In this document: piece by piece, positions 9,404 through 24,451 of the stretch
Numbering within the stretch: position 1 is the stretch's first letter
How the letters are laid out: every line of letters begins with the position of its first letter
Assembly (NCBI GenBank): GCA_905331475.1
Contig: CAJNYU010000014.1
Coordinates: 62,001 to 126,000 of the forward strand
DNA: 64,000 nt
Source of the DNA: Rotaria socialis
Taxonomy: Eukaryota; Rotifera; Eurotatoria; Philodinida; Philodinidae
Direction: 5' to 3'
Notes under the pieces: model-generated
Databases searched by the model: none
Seen by the model: the letters and a program-made list of their open reading frames with translations, nothing else
Told to the model about the DNA's origin: nothing
Translations under genes and position numbers: made by a program

Positions 9404-12400
9404 ATATAACCGAAAAAAACCTTTCGTTAATATACTACGAATAATTCTATAATTAGTGAGTACAAAAGCCATGTAAAATATTATTTCTATCAATAGATTA
9501 TAAATCATAGATAATTCAATTCAATCAAGCTTATTATTAAATTTTCAATTGAAAACTACAAGAAGAATCATTTGTCAAGAAAATATAATATTTTCTCTTG
9601 TATATATTTTTGTCTGATTCAGTAGAGTTGATGAAGTTCTATAAAACTATTGTTCTAAGGAAAAGCGAGAACAAGATTATCTAAAAACTATAACAGAATA
9701 CGAGCATTTTGTTGCGAAAAAAAAAAGAAATCACGTAATCTTTCAATACACGTGCCTGCTCTTTCACTGTTTCTCGTTCGTTAAAGAGTTGAAAAATGCA
9801 TTTCTATGATAGAAGTTCAAAGAGCTTCAACTCATACTATAACTTAATGTGTCATGTCAGTCGTGTTTGTTTCACTGTGTATCTAAGAAGTACATTTATT
9901 TTTAAGTAATAGAGATAAAAAGCGTGAGAAAAGGTAAGTTTATTGGAAAATCAAGTGTTTTGTCTGTGAATATGTTTAGAATTTGTTTTGAAAAATTTTA
10001 TTTCAATGAAAATAATTTCAAAATGTCTATTAAATTTGAGTTTCATAATGATCATTGAATTCTATAGTGAACCATATAAAGCTAAGAAGAAAAAACTGAA
10101 TAACATGCTTGAGTTGCTAGCATCCTGAATATATGCATATAGTATCTAATCGAAATTAATACAAAACAAAATTGTGTATTGTATGAAGCATCAAAAAATT
10201 ATATATTCTATGGCAATAATAAGTATCACTGATCAAATTAATATTTTGAGATGACACAACTCGAAAACGTCTCAGAATGAAACGGCACAGGTCATCAATG
10301 ACTCTTTTAATATATATTCATATAGTTTTCAATAAATATTACTATTGCTTCAGCACAAATCACTGTAGACGTCGCAATAATAATAATAATAATAATAATA
10401 AAACATGAGAGAAAAGACTGAGATAACATTAAAAAAAAGCGACAGCGCATGTAAGAAAACTGTTTGGTTCTTGATGCTGCTGCTATTGTTTTTGTCAGTA
10501 TGTTGAGAACGAACGACAAAAAACAAACAACAACAGAAATAAAAATACATTTACTAATTTTCTTCGCAACATAGTATAGAAATAAATCAACCGAAAGTAT
10601 TGATTATTATATATCGTTTGCACGTTTCTACTTACAAGTAGAAATATCTTATAGTCGCTAATCAATAAAGTGAGTAGTTCTAAAACTAGGTTCTTTTTTC
10701 CTATTCTGTAACTTTCAAAAGCATAAGATGGCAAAAACATATATTTCTAGTCTATTTGTTCTAGGCGAAACACTAGATTATACTTGTTATCGAACAAGAG
10801 CATGTTGAACAATGCAGCTTCGCGTTTTTGTCTTTTCCAATATATGAATTTTCTTGTTAGTAAATTAGAAACATTCTATACGACTTCGAGAAAACAAAAG
10901 GGAGAGAGGGAAAAGAAAGAAAAATGAGGAATTCATAGGTAGTTGGAGGCACTCACTTCAAAACAAGGAAACGTTAAGAAGAAGTTTAAACACAAATTAT
11001 CATCGGAATCTCATCGGTGTTGTCTGAAAAAAATTAAGCTTGTTCTGCACAAATATTGTACCTACAGTATTAACAAGATGTGTTTTTCTACCAATAGTAA
11101 GTTATAAAATTATTTTTTAGGCGTAGCATTTCTTTTCTCTGTAGTAATATGATTTTTATGCTTTCGATCAACATCCGACAAAACAAATTCTTTCTATGCA
11201 TGCTACTTCAGATTTTCTGTTTACAATACATTTGAATATATAACAGTAGAAAATGAAAACGTTGACTACTACTGCTACGTACTTGATATCTGTTCAAGTG
11301 CAATGCATAAAAGAAGCCGAGCTAAGGATTACTTGTTTTTTTATATCCCCCATGTCTTGTTAAAACTTCGCACATAACTAGCATTTCTCTCTTTCTTTTC
11401 TTTCAATATCTTTTATAAATCATTTTTTAGCATAAATCTAGCTTCACGTATAATCTACACTCGAGCTAGATGTTTTTTCCCGGTTTGTTTTTCTTTGTAA
11501 TGCAAATATAAAACAATAAGCATGTAGTGTAAGTCTATTTGTATGTTGATCGTTGATAGTAGCTTGTAAAAGAATGACACGAAGGACGACTTTCTAATAG
11601 ATGATAATGATGATATTCATAAAAATGCGACATTAGTTATATTCTAAAAAATGACACGACATAAAATAAGATCGCGTGTAAATCTTATTCTTATTCATGT
11701 ATTGCTTCTTTCAACTTACATTCAATATTAAAACAAACTATCGTGCTGTTTATCTAGTTTTCTATCATTGGTGAAATTCAAAAATAAATATGGTGACCTA
11801 TATAGACTAAGCAAATCTTTAAGTAATTAGTGACGTCAAAGAACTTTCCTATCGAAATAACAGCATGCATAAATATGATAAAACTCAGCAGTCTTCCAGT
11901 TTCAAAATGCATGTTCAGCATTAACATGAAAAAACACGAGATGGGCTTTCGGCGCCACCGGAAACGATAGTCGAATATGCGAATTCAATAAAAACATCCG
12001 CAGAAAAAAGGAAGAACATGATTACAAATCATGGGTCCGTTGAGGAAAATAATGCCAAAACCGATTATAGATATGGATCAGCATACACATTGATTTTTAA
12101 TTGATAGTATTGACGCAGCAGAGAACTTATAATCGTATGAAAATATTAAATCAATTGTGTTTCTTAGCATGTAAAAAGGATGTGTGTATAAGAAAAACAA
12201 ATTGAATTATTTTTCTATTATTCGTTGATAATTATCAAATCTATCTCGCCAAAGAAATCTATAGATACTGATGACTTCTGGTTATCATCTATCAGAAATA
12301 AAGAAGAAAACAGTGATGGTATACTAGTAATATGAATGGCGTCATCGTAGAGAGACATATACGATAAATATTATTACACCTTCTATTACGTTCTTCTTTA

Positions 12401-13999
12401 AATCAAGTTATTATTGTGCCTATATCGTGTTTCTTCTTCTTTTTCTACTTGGCCATCCTCATCGTCCTCGTCTGCTTATTTTGTCTTTATTTCTTATTTT
12501 TCTGTGTCACTAGTGTTATTACTATCAATCGGAAAACGAAGAAATCCGATGACGTATCTGATAGACGGCATGTGTTCACATTCGCATTCGTTTAAGAGAG
12601 AACCATATGTTGATACTAATGTGACAAACAAACATCAAAGATTTATTAGGAGATATTGATCACCAATGCATCAATGTGATTATTTTATTGACTCTTATCC
12701 AGATCATTATTATTAATATTAGGTCGTTACGACTTATTAAATTTGTTTTCCTATGCCTATGACCTTCTTAATATTCCAAATGATGATAACAGAAAGACTT
12801 TTTCTTGTTTTGTATTTCTCACATTGCAGGCTTACTTCCAAAATAGCCATCTAGTAATTCCTCTTATGTGCATTTCTTCGTCTTTTCGTTGTTATATTTA
12901 CAATTGATGCAATAATTATGTGTTGTGTTGTGTTGTTATTCACTGAAGCATTTTGCTTGTTACTATTCAAATATATATATATATATATATATATATACAA
13001 AAGAACGAGAATAACATATAGATTGGACGCTAGAAATAGCCAGACCGAAAAAATAATGATAGAAAAAGAGATGGATAGAGAAAAACAAGCAGATGTTACA
13101 AAGATAAGATGTGTTATTTAAAACGCTACAACTTTTAGCGAAACTGACAGCAAGCTCCGTCATTTTTTCTATTGTTTTATTATATTGATACAGGGTAACT
13201 TATGTTTAAACTACAGAAAAGATGGGGACAATCGTTCAAATCATCAGGTGAGAGAATAACAAAACGGATGTTTTTTTTTAGAAAAAAAGTCTTCATATTT
13301 CATAGCTAATTGAAAATTTCTTTCAGTTACTTTTTTTCGGCTTTCTCTTTGAAGTCCAAGTTCGAAAATAAACTATCAAAACCATAAATTCAGGGAAAGA
13401 ATAAACGTAGAACAGTACCCCCTATTTGATTATATTGGTGGTTGCTACAAACGCAAAAGGATGCGAAACACATAGGAGGAAGAAGAATAAAAAAAACAAA
13501 TGCACAGAACGGAGAAGAGAGAGAGAATGTTATGAGTATGCGTTACTGGTTGCTTGCTAGCTGATTGACAAAGAGAAAAGGATGAAAACGCACGTGTCAT
13601 TGTCCTTTTGCATTCTATACGCGCGTTTGTGCGTATGGGTTTTGCGTTGAAAAAAAAGAAGACGTAAAAAGAAGGAAAACAGAAGGCAGTCTTATCGACA
13701 AAGTGAGCTAACGGTTTCGCACGATTACTGTTGTTATAGCACAATTATGTCCTGTTTAGGTATCAAAAACTGTCATGCAATCGTTTCTACGTAGTTTTAT
13801 AAAATTCTCTTTACTATGAAACGTTCATATTAACGAGTTCTTTCTCTTACTTTTTACTAATCCTTTTAAACAGCAGTCAATATTTACTTTTTCCTTCTTC
13901 TAAATTCTGCCTTCACATAGTGATCACAATTGATATGGATAATATTAGTGTAATTTTATGTTTTTTGTTTTCAACTTTTTCTTATTCTTTATAGAAACA
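9404..13999. other. 4.6-kb spacer upstream of the SGK3-like gene
   Basis: No coding exons recognised on either strand. Open frames are short and low-complexity. It holds a TAA microsatellite near 10379-10401 and an AT run at 12970-12997. An acceptor (TTTATAG, ending at 13994) lies five bases before the kinase start codon, so any untranslated first exon could lie here, or the site is used for trans-splicing. Confidence 0.5.
12970..12997. repeat. AT microsatellite
   Basis: Uninterrupted AT dinucleotide run of about 14 units in non-coding DNA. Confidence 0.9.
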
Positions 14000-16196
<2,197 letters not shown>

Positions 16197-19100
16197 ATTA
16201 TTCGCACAGATTTTTATAAACAGAAAGAAAAAACAGAACCAGTGATGATCATATAGAGATCTGAATATATTTATATATGTATTGTTCTTTTCTCTCTCAA
16301 CATTCCGTTTGATGAATGAATGAACAGTGCTCCTTCGATTCTGAATTTTCGGATGTGTATGTCTACTCCATGCATCTACCTTTTTCTTCTTCTTCTTCTT
16401 TTTGTAAAGTTATTTGTAATGAGTGCCTTGATCATTTCTTTTTCAATAAAAGAATCCTACTAGTAGGCATGGATGAACATATATAATTATGAAATAATTT
16501 TAAAAATCTATAGAAATTGATCAAGATTTCAACGTTTATACTTTTTTTTTCCAAATTTTGTTAAAGTATTAAAACGCATCTAACAATAAATCGACTGTGA
16601 GTTATATTCGTTGAAGTATCTATTCTATTTATATATATAATGGCAAATATATTTGACTTTCTAGTATTTCTCGTAGTAATGCAATCAAGAATGATCTAGC
16701 GGGGGTTTATTTCTCTTGAGAAATCTTCAAATCCCTTCTAGAAACATAAACAGAGACCCTCAATTTTCTCTATTGATATAGCTCGTGAGACTCAGCTCTT
16801 GTCTAACCCTTCGTTTTTCTAACTGCGTAAATAACTTGAAAATAAATTCTAAGCTGATTGCCGAAATTAAGCTGATTAAATTTCCGATATGTCAATAATG
16901 AAAAACATTTTTTAAGCTAGGTAATCTCATGCACACGGTTGAAATGCTAGCATTACGATAAGTCCAGCCAGAAATAGAAGATTTCCGTCACTCGATAAAG
17001 TTTAATCGTGCAAAATGGGGCATAAATGATTTGTATAAAAAGATTTTTTTTTCTTCTCAAACGACTAAGCCGATTGACTAGTTTCACAAGAACATTTTTT
17101 TAAACTGTTTACAAAAGCCGAAAAAAACAATGTTGACCTCATTCTTTTGCAAATCTATTAAACTAACGTGAACGTATCTTTTCGAGCGCTAATGTAACGA
17201 GCAATTTATTAATGTAAGGAAGCCTCTACTAAAACCGATGCATGAATTTTTTCAGGATGCTGTTCCCTATTATGATGACCTCTTCTATTGCAAGCAGATA
17301 TTTCCTTACAGGAAGAAAATTCAGTTTAGTTTAAATGAGCCCACATACTTCAATTTTCTCATGGATAATTGTAGACATACTAACATCGAAAGTATCTAAT
17401 TTGTTAAAATTTCTTCTTTTTTCATCTTCAAAGTACATAAGTACTGTTTAGAATCAAATGCTTCAATTATCTACCACTCAAATTATATACATTTACTCAT
17501 TAGAATAGCAGTTTGAATTAATTGCAAAACTATCAGATATCTATACATGAGTGATTTCTATTACAATTCAATTTCATAAAACTAATTGCTTTTGTGAATT
17601 AAATCAAGTAATTTTTTTATTTGAATTAGACTGATTTTATTCCTAGAATTATTAGATTTAAAGTCATGGATACAGTACAATTCAATAGTTTGTGGATGGA
17701 TTAGAATTTTTGAAGTTTTCAGATTTATCCAATAGATTGTTTGACGAATATAAATGACGTTATGTTCTACTAATGATTAATTTATGATATTTATTTATTG
17801 TGAGTAGAGTTATTGAATATAATCGTCATTTTATTGTAGCAAATAAAACGAAAAATAAAAGTTAACCGTATTTATTATTATAGATAAGATTTTTTTCTAC
17901 AAATAGAATCTACAAGGAAATACAGGTTCCATTTATAATCCATAAATAAATAATTCTACAAAGTAAAACAAAAACTGACGAGTAAACGCATGAATGAAAA
18001 GTAGATAATAATTTCCCAAGTAAATTCTCTTTACTCTTAACATAAGAGCGTATCTATTGGAATTAGTTTTCTTTTCACAAAGCTTATAACTTATTGCTCA
18101 AAACCGATACTAAATGTCATCGAATTTGAGCTTGTTCTCCTGCATCATCGTTGGCCTTAAAATGAATAGTACCCACATTTTTCTGTTAAAATCAAATAAC
18201 AGTAATAAAATTTGCTTTATGACGATGCTAAGCGGAAATAGATATATCATCATAAATATTAAGTGATGGCATCAAAAACATGTTTAATCTATTCCGATAT
18301 GTTAATAATAATTCTAAATATAAAGAATCCTGTGAAACGAGATAACTCTTTTCGCCTGTTAGACATAGATAAGATCTAATTAATTTAAAGATATTCCTAA
18401 GGCTTTAGGGGTTACAACTGACTAGCATTTTCAGTGATATGTTGAGAACTTTTTCGACATTGTCCCGAACTGATTTCGGAAACTATATTTTCTTGATTGA
18501 ATGATCATCTGACATGTTTTTCATTGAAAACAAAATACGAACCATTCTACACAAGAACGAAATAATTCTTTTTTTCATCGTCTATTTAGTTTTCATGAAT
18601 ATTTCCAACATCACGTATGAGACAAGTACAGTAATAATCAATATAATATAAATTGATATGATTCATTCATTGAGTATAATATCATCAATATGAAAGAAAC
18701 TATAAAGATTAATGAGATCTATTCAAGCATTCCGAAACATTTTAGGCTGTCAAATCATACTGGTAATATCGAATAAAATTAGTTAAAGGTCAATGTAATT
18801 GGGATGCAGCACGACATGTTCGACGCAGAAACTTTCCCCACTGAAATGCTGCATATGAATTTTTTCTCTGTGCCCATGATAGGCACTAATGAGTTATTTA
18901 AATACCAGAAAGATAAGAGAAATCAAATGGTCCTGCTACAGATTAATTTCCATTTTAAAGAAAATTTAGTCTATAGAGGATAATCAAAAATAGAAAAAAA
19001 AATCAAATGATGATCTGAGATCCATTAACAAATCGCCATGTCAAATAGAACTTCTTTAAAATTTCAACTAAACAAGAAAGTTCTTTTCAAGCGTTATTAA

Positions 19101-19418
19101 CATGTATCAAATTTGCTGAAGAATTCAATAAAGTATGACGAGAAAATTTCTTTTGAATTGAAATGTCAATAAAGTAAACCTGAATCGTACTATCCTTCTA
19201 GTAAAACTGTTAAGATCTCCTTGTAAAACATAATTTAAAAGCAGACGAAATTGTTCGCTGGTTAATTTTTAACTAAAGAAATTCTTTATAAGTATCATAT
19301 CTATAGCTTTTTACAGATCAAATCAGTTTTTATTCTAGAATAAACAACAAATAAACGCAAGAAAAAAGCAATTCCTTTTCTTTTGTTGAAACAATATTTT
19401 TAAATACATCAGTTTAAA
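16197..19418. other. 3.2-kb spacer, no gene seen
   Basis: AT-rich DNA between the 3' ends of two convergent genes. No coding block, tRNA-like structure or inverted-repeat element was recognised. The first 300 bp should be the kinase 3' untranslated region. Confidence 0.5.
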
Positions 19419-20091
19419 CTAAACGACTTTTTCCATTTCCAACGCTGGATTAATTCGTTTACTGAATCCACCACGGCCTGGATCATAATCTTTACGGTAT
19501 TCATCACGTACCTGAGAAAAAATAAAAAATCTATTGCTGTAGATCTATGAAAATAAAATACTGACTTGTCCACCATTTCGTCCTCGACCAAATTGGCGTC
19601 CATCAACAAAACCAGCATCCCAATCTGTTCGTATAATTCTATCATCAAGACGTGTTTGATTTATATATCTCATAGCTTGTTCAGCATCTAGTCTTGTATA
19701 ATATTCGACAAAACAAAATCCACCTAAACGAACAAACACGCTTTTGAAAAAAAATAAAAACAACTTTGCCGAAATAAACTTTACATGGTGTTTTTGCTAT
19801 TTTATCCAAACCCATAATAATTCGTTTGACATCACCAGCACGTGAAAATAATTCATGGATTTGTTCTTCAGTTGTAAAAAATGATAAATTACCTATATAA
19901 AGTGTTGTACTTGCTAATAGTTTTTGATCTTGATCTCCTTCACTTCCCTTTTTTTATTATAAAGTAAAAAGAATTCTTTTAATGCGATGGATTTAAAAAA
20001 GTGAATATGATCTTACTATAAACCGCCGATCACGATATGAACTAAGTGCAATCGATTTTTGAAATAGAAATGGTATTGTAAGATCCGACAT
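19419..20091 (-). CDS. NCBP2: Nuclear cap-binding protein subunit 2 (CBP20)
   Basis: Small subunit of the nuclear cap-binding complex, which binds the m7G cap with CBP80 and acts in splicing, export and decay. Minus-strand exons are 20017-20091, 19785-19947, 19566-19723 and 19419-19511 (162 residues; human 156). One RRM spans about residues 40-118, with LYIGNL and CGFCFVEYY as the RNP motifs. The cap-binding tail is preserved: [29 protein letters not shown] and DPGRGG. The start is supported by SSYRDRRF, equivalent to the human LSQYRDQHF, and by an acceptor 7 nt upstream. It is the last gene of a tight four-gene run: the upstream methyltransferase ends only 38 bp before this start. Confidence 0.95.
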
Positions 20092-20129
20092 AATTTATCT
20101 GAAAAGCAAAAGAACACAAAAAAATTTGT

Positions 20130-21013
20130 TTAAACAATCTTCATGAATACAATGCACCAATTCCCATCATCATTATACGAATTAACAATTTTAACTTGAG
20201 ATATATGACTTAATATATGCTCAAGTTCATCTTTTATGAAAACATGATAATATCTTAGAAGTTTTTCTGTTGGCTTATTCCACGGAACAAGACAATCGGA
20301 TTGTTGAAATTCTGTTCGTGGCGTATGAATAATTAATTCATTTTTTGTTTCAGTTTTTCCATGTACTGGACAAGCTTTTGCATTTTTTGTAATATAGGTA
20401 CTTTTTTTATTATCTAATTCTTGTTCTTTAGCCCACACAGTAATAAGCGCTTGTCCACCTGGTTTCAATAGACGAACGATTTCTTTTAAAGCGGATAATC
20501 TTCGTTCCTTAACGAATGAGAAATAATTAAAAGATACAAAAATAAAATTCAATTTTTGCGTTATTATTTACTTCAGTACTAATATGATGAAGAACAGCAA
20601 TACAAATGGCACCATCAAACATATTGGTTGGTACGGGTATATTCATACAATCGCAAAGAAAAACTTGAAAATAACGATCACGACAGATTTTTAAAAGACC
20701 TTCACTTCGATCACAACCAATCTACTATTTTAATAAACAAGATAAGTTTAGAAATGAAATAAATTATTTGCTTTACCATCATTAAATCATTGCTTATATT
20801 CATATATTTTCCATTTCCACAACCAACATCAAGAATCAATGAACCGCAAGGAAATGAACGTAGAAAATCGACAACACGTGGCCATGGCTTATAACGAGTA
20901 TCACTGAAATTAATTGCTATTTTATCATAAACCTTATGAACATGTTCTTCTTCAAGTTGAGAAGCATCGGACTCGGATGTTGGTATTGTTAATGGAGGAG
21001 CAGATGATGACAT
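20130..21013 (-). CDS. tRNA wobble-uridine methyltransferase, Trm9/ALKBH8 type
   Basis: S-adenosylmethionine-dependent enzyme predicted to form mcm5U at tRNA wobble position 34, working with TRMT112. Exons are 20777-21013, 20572-20721 and 20130-20507 (254 residues). The N-terminal helix EEEHVHKVYDKIA leads into the SAM-binding motif LILDVGCGNGKY (60-70). Then come IGCDRSEGLL, the acidic FLCDCMNIPVP, AICIAVLHHIST, ERRLSALKEIVRLLKPGGQ and the wobble-methylase segment LVPWNKP, which leads into RYYHVF. There is no RRM or AlkB dioxygenase domain. It is therefore a stand-alone Trm9-like protein, closer in layout to yeast Trm9 or vertebrate TRMT9B than to full ALKBH8. The start codon is directly preceded by an acceptor AG. 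Confidence 0.88.
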
Positions 21014-21136
21014 CTAGTGAATAAAAACAAAAAAATTTTCCTTTCACCAAAAAAACATATTTATATTAATTTCGATAAATATTTCCATTTATTATATTTA
21101 AAACAAACAAAAAATAACAATACGTTTCATTATTTA

Positions 21137-21603
21137 TTAATTTCCATTGCCTACACGATCACGAGGTATAATCCGAAGTTCGGCACCATGTTTAAGAAAA
21201 ACATTACCTAAAAGAATGATCTATCATAAACATCAATGCAACAAAAAAGAAAGTTTTTCTTACCAGCTGTTTGCGAAGGATTTATACCAATTCCATCATT
21301 AGTAATAATTGCACTTGTAGCTGCTTGTACTTTAAACTGTTAGCAGAAGAAGAAAAAGAAAAGGTGAAATTTCGAAATTATATTAAACAATAAAATAAAA
21401 CCTCTTCAGCAGCAAATTTTAGTACCGCTGTAAATGGTGTATTTTCAGGTACGCTTAATCTAAAAATGTAAATAATAAAATAAAATTTTAAGAAAGCAAA
21501 TATTTTACACTTTAAATGGTAATTTTGGATCAGAAGTTAATGTTATTTTAAATGTTACTTTAGCGCTACTAGATGTTGATGTCGTTGGTTCATTAGATCC
21601 CAT
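21137..21603 (-). CDS. UFM1: Ubiquitin-fold modifier 1
   Basis: Small protein modifier conjugated to ribosomal protein uL24 and other ER-associated targets (UFMylation). Exons are 21509-21603, 21402-21459, 21264-21336 and 21137-21207 (98 residues). The core is nearly identical to animal UFM1: [48 protein letters not shown] and [20 protein letters not shown]. The precursor ends VG-NGN. UFSP protease would cut after G95 to expose the conjugating glycine; most animals have VG-SC. A 13-residue Ser/Thr-rich extension precedes the usual start. The first exon begins right at the ATG after a TTGTTGCAG acceptor. Spacing to the DHFR stop upstream is 86 bp. Confidence 0.97.
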
Positions 21604-21689
21604 CTGCAACAAAATAAATAAATAGCAGGAATAACCGTGAAAAATAACAATCAATAGCAGAAATAAACATAGAAAAATAACAATAAAAA

Positions 21690-22268
21690 TTAAATATCTC
21701 GTTCATAGATTTCTAAATGATATGATGGTGTATTCGAATTTTCTTCTTGATTTTCATTGGGATCTGCAAAAAATTGTTGATATTCATCAGGTATTGGTTT
21801 AATAAGTTTAAAATTTGAGATATCAAATGATGACCAAACAGCTGTACATTGAAAATCACCTTTAACACGTGTTAAAAATATACGTTTGGCAAGATCCGTT
21901 TTGATAGCTTCTTCATAAATCAAGACACCACCAGCAATAAAAATATTTTCAATATTTGCATTTTCATTCGCAGATTTTATTGCATCATTGAACGTTTCAA
22001 CACAAAGAACATTCGAATAATTTGTATTAGGTAATGCTCGATTACTACTAACAACAATATTTAAACGATTTGGCAATGGTTTTGGGAATGTTTCATATGT
22101 TTTTCGGCCAATAATAACAGCATTTTGCTTATTGGAATCATTTACTTTTGATGTTACATGGCGAAAAAATTTCAAGTCATTTTTAATATGCCATGGAATT
22201 GTGTTATTACGTCCAATACCATTACAGTCATCCAAAGCAACGACGAGGGTTAAATGTTTTTTATTCAT
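21690..22268 (-). CDS. DHFR: Dihydrofolate reductase
   Basis: NADPH-dependent reduction of dihydrofolate, needed for thymidylate and purine synthesis. Single exon, 192 residues. Visible family motifs are LVVALDDCNGIGRNNTIPWH, the substrate-site NDLKFF, VIIGRKTYETFPKPLP-NR, NIVVSSN and IFIAGGVLIYEEA. The catalytic acid is Asp (in KNDLKFF), as in bacteria and plants; vertebrates and insects usually have Glu. The start at 22268 (MNKKHLTLV) matches the family N-terminus. The open frame extends 37 codons further upstream through a hydrophobic stretch, but an acceptor (TTTTTTCAAG) 7 nt before this ATG argues for the shorter protein. It is first in the compact run DHFR-UFM1-methyltransferase-CBP20 and is divergent from CYHR1. 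Confidence 0.92.
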   Translation of the reverse strand: MNKKHLTLVVALDDCNGIGRNNTIPWHIKNDLKFFRHVTSKVNDSNKQNAVIIGRKTYETFPKPLPNRLNIVVSSNRALPNTNYSNVLCVETFNDAIKSANENANIENIFIAGGVLIYEEAIKTDLAKRIFLTRVKGDFQCTAVWSSFDISNFKLIKPIPDEYQQFFADPNENQEENSNTPSYHLEIYERDI

Positions 22269-23102
22269 TCGTATTCTTGAAAAAAAACGACGAAAATTAA
22301 GCATCAAGAAAAATAAAACGAATAGACTAAAAGAAATAGAATATTTAATTGTATTAATTTTGTTGATTAGTAATACCAAGAATCATAAGAATAATTTCAT
22401 GTTGCTATTGTTATACTGAAGAAAGGCAGCATTTTTAAATACTCGAATAAAGAAGAATATCTAATTTTAACGATGTTTTGATAGTCGAAAAAAATTTAAT
22501 ATAAAAAACTAATAAAATATTGGATTTATAGTGTATAATGAAATAAAGGTTTGCATAGAACAAAGTCATTTCTATATTTATGACCAACCATTCTAATCTA
22601 TGTACGAAATATCGGTATTCGAATTTCACGCATGACGTTCTTCATAGAATACTGGTAACATTCCTATCTGATACAAAGTAAAATTCTAAATAAAAATCAT
22701 AACGTTATGAATGCGCTCGATCTACCACATCGTGAATCATAAATAGTGCTTAGAACAAAGTTTGTTTTGTCTTTCAGAATGTTGTCGTGAAATTTTTCAA
22801 TAGATATAATAAATAAATAGAAGAGAAGAGAAGATATTTCATCGGTCAAACAAACTGACCAATGGCACTTTGGTTTGATTCGTGGAAAAAATTTCCGATC
22901 AAACTTATTAAGTCATATTTTCTTTTCTTTTTCTTTTTTCTTATTTATTAAATACATCTGGGCAAGAAATTAATATTTATTATGAACTGGTTAAAATGAA
23001 CCAATCAAAAGTTCTAGGATGACGCCAGCTGATTGAACATCGTCACGTGGAGTTTCGTTTTGCGTTCTGTTTTGATTCTTTCATTATCATCATATCTTTC
23101 TA
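22269..23102. promoter_or_regulatory. Divergent intergenic region between DHFR and CYHR1
   Basis: 834 bp separates the two outward-facing start codons, so promoters of both genes are expected here. A CCAAT pentamer (23001-23005), a TGACGCCAGC stretch (23020-23029) and a CACGTG E-box (23044-23049) cluster within 110 bp of the CYHR1 start. These are short motifs and their use is inferred. Confidence 0.4.
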
Positions 23103-24451
23103 ATGGCTGAAGTCACAATACCCAATGATTTACAAAGAAATTTCTCATTGGATACAGTTTCAATTTCAAATATTAGTGAAACATCAATGTTAGTCTCAAC
23201 AGATCATGTCAAATTAGATTCAAATGATGCTGGAGAGCCTCCAGCAAAAAAGTCCAAAGTTTTATTGAATGATAAAACCCGATTGCTTGAAGATCGAATA
23301 GGATCTATTTTATCGTGCTGTATTTGTTTGGATCTTTCAACACTAGCAATGTTTCAAGTAGGAATTCTACAAAATTCTTAGAGAAAAAGACTACAATTGA
23401 ATCCGTTTCAGTGTATCAATGGGCATCTTATGTGCGCTTCATGTTTCAATCACTTATTAGCTGATTGTAAGATGAAAGATGAACAAACAACATGGTACGT
23501 TAGAATACGATAAACGAAAAAATGAATTCACTTCTTTGGTTTTTTCCTTCTTAGTCCGAATTGTCGTTGCGAAATTTCGAAATCGAACTGTACAAGAAAT
23601 TTAGCTGTTGAAAAAATAATATCAGAATTACCAATTCAATGTGATTATTGTTCAAAGATATTTATACGTTCAGAAATAAAAATACATCAATCACAAAATT
23701 GTCCCGAACGGTATTGAATGATTTTTTGTTTTAGCTTTGATTAAATATATAAGCGAATATTTTAGACCAACAATTTGTGATTATTCATTACTTGGATGTA
23801 ATTGGAATGGATCCTATCAAAATTTACCATCGCATTTACTTGTATGTGAATGCCCAACTAAGACGGGTGCACACTTAATCAATACTATTCGTGTACAAAA
23901 ACGAACATATGATGATGAAAAAAAAAGTCTTGAAACAGTAGTTGATCTACTGTCACTTAATCAGATCGGTGTTAGTGGTAAGTTATTACAAGAGAAATTC
24001 TTTTGTAAATGCATCAAACAAATGAAAAAAAAACAATTATCTCTTTACAGATCTCATATTAAAACCATTGCGAACCGACGATTTTGCTGCCAAACTTTAT
24101 TTTGAAACGTCACGTTTTACAGCCTTGCAATATCAATGGCAAGTGCGTGCTCGTATAAATGATAATACTCCTCATCCACATACAACAATTACACGATCAT
24201 TAAGTTATCAATTGATCCTTAAATCAAAAATTACTCAATCGATAGATTTGAAATTTTTTATTCTGAAAGGACCACATGGCGATCCATCAACATTACAAAT
24301 TCAACCAATTATTTATCATTTTGAATTTAATCAAAATAATACTGAAACTGAATATCTTAAATTGCCAATTAGTTCACAAGAATGCAATAGAATTCTATCA
24401 TCATCGTCAATTAGTTTTCGATTACTTATGGTGCAGTTAGATAAACCTTAA
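23103..24451 (+). CDS. CYHR1: Cysteine/histidine-rich TRAF-type zinc finger protein (CYHR1/ZTRAF1)
   Basis: RING plus TRAF-type zinc finger protein related to SIAH; molecular role poorly defined. Exons are 23103-23357, 23412-23494, 23555-23710, 23766-23977 and 24051-24451 (368 residues). A variable, charged N-terminus (1-65) leads to a RING-like domain: [34 protein letters not shown]-type fingers follow (CDYCSKIF..., [10 protein letters not shown]...H...C). The C-terminal part is a MATH/SIAH-like beta domain: [27 protein letters not shown]-like WQVRARIND and IIYHFEFN. Each block aligns in order with human CYHR1. All splice phases close. Confidence 0.93.

Noticed and set aside
10307-10740. Overlapping hydrophobic frames near 10.3-10.7 kb
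   Set aside because: Low-complexity TAA/TTA repeats give Ile and Tyr runs; no splice-linked continuation.
9404-13999. Search for BAR-domain exons of the RhoGAP gene or an SGK3 first coding exon
   Set aside because: No frame with the expected helical BAR pattern or in-phase splice sites was found.
23001-23049. Claiming a defined promoter from CCAAT and E-box motifs upstream of CYHR1
   Set aside because: The motifs are too short to be decisive; kept only as a low-confidence region.
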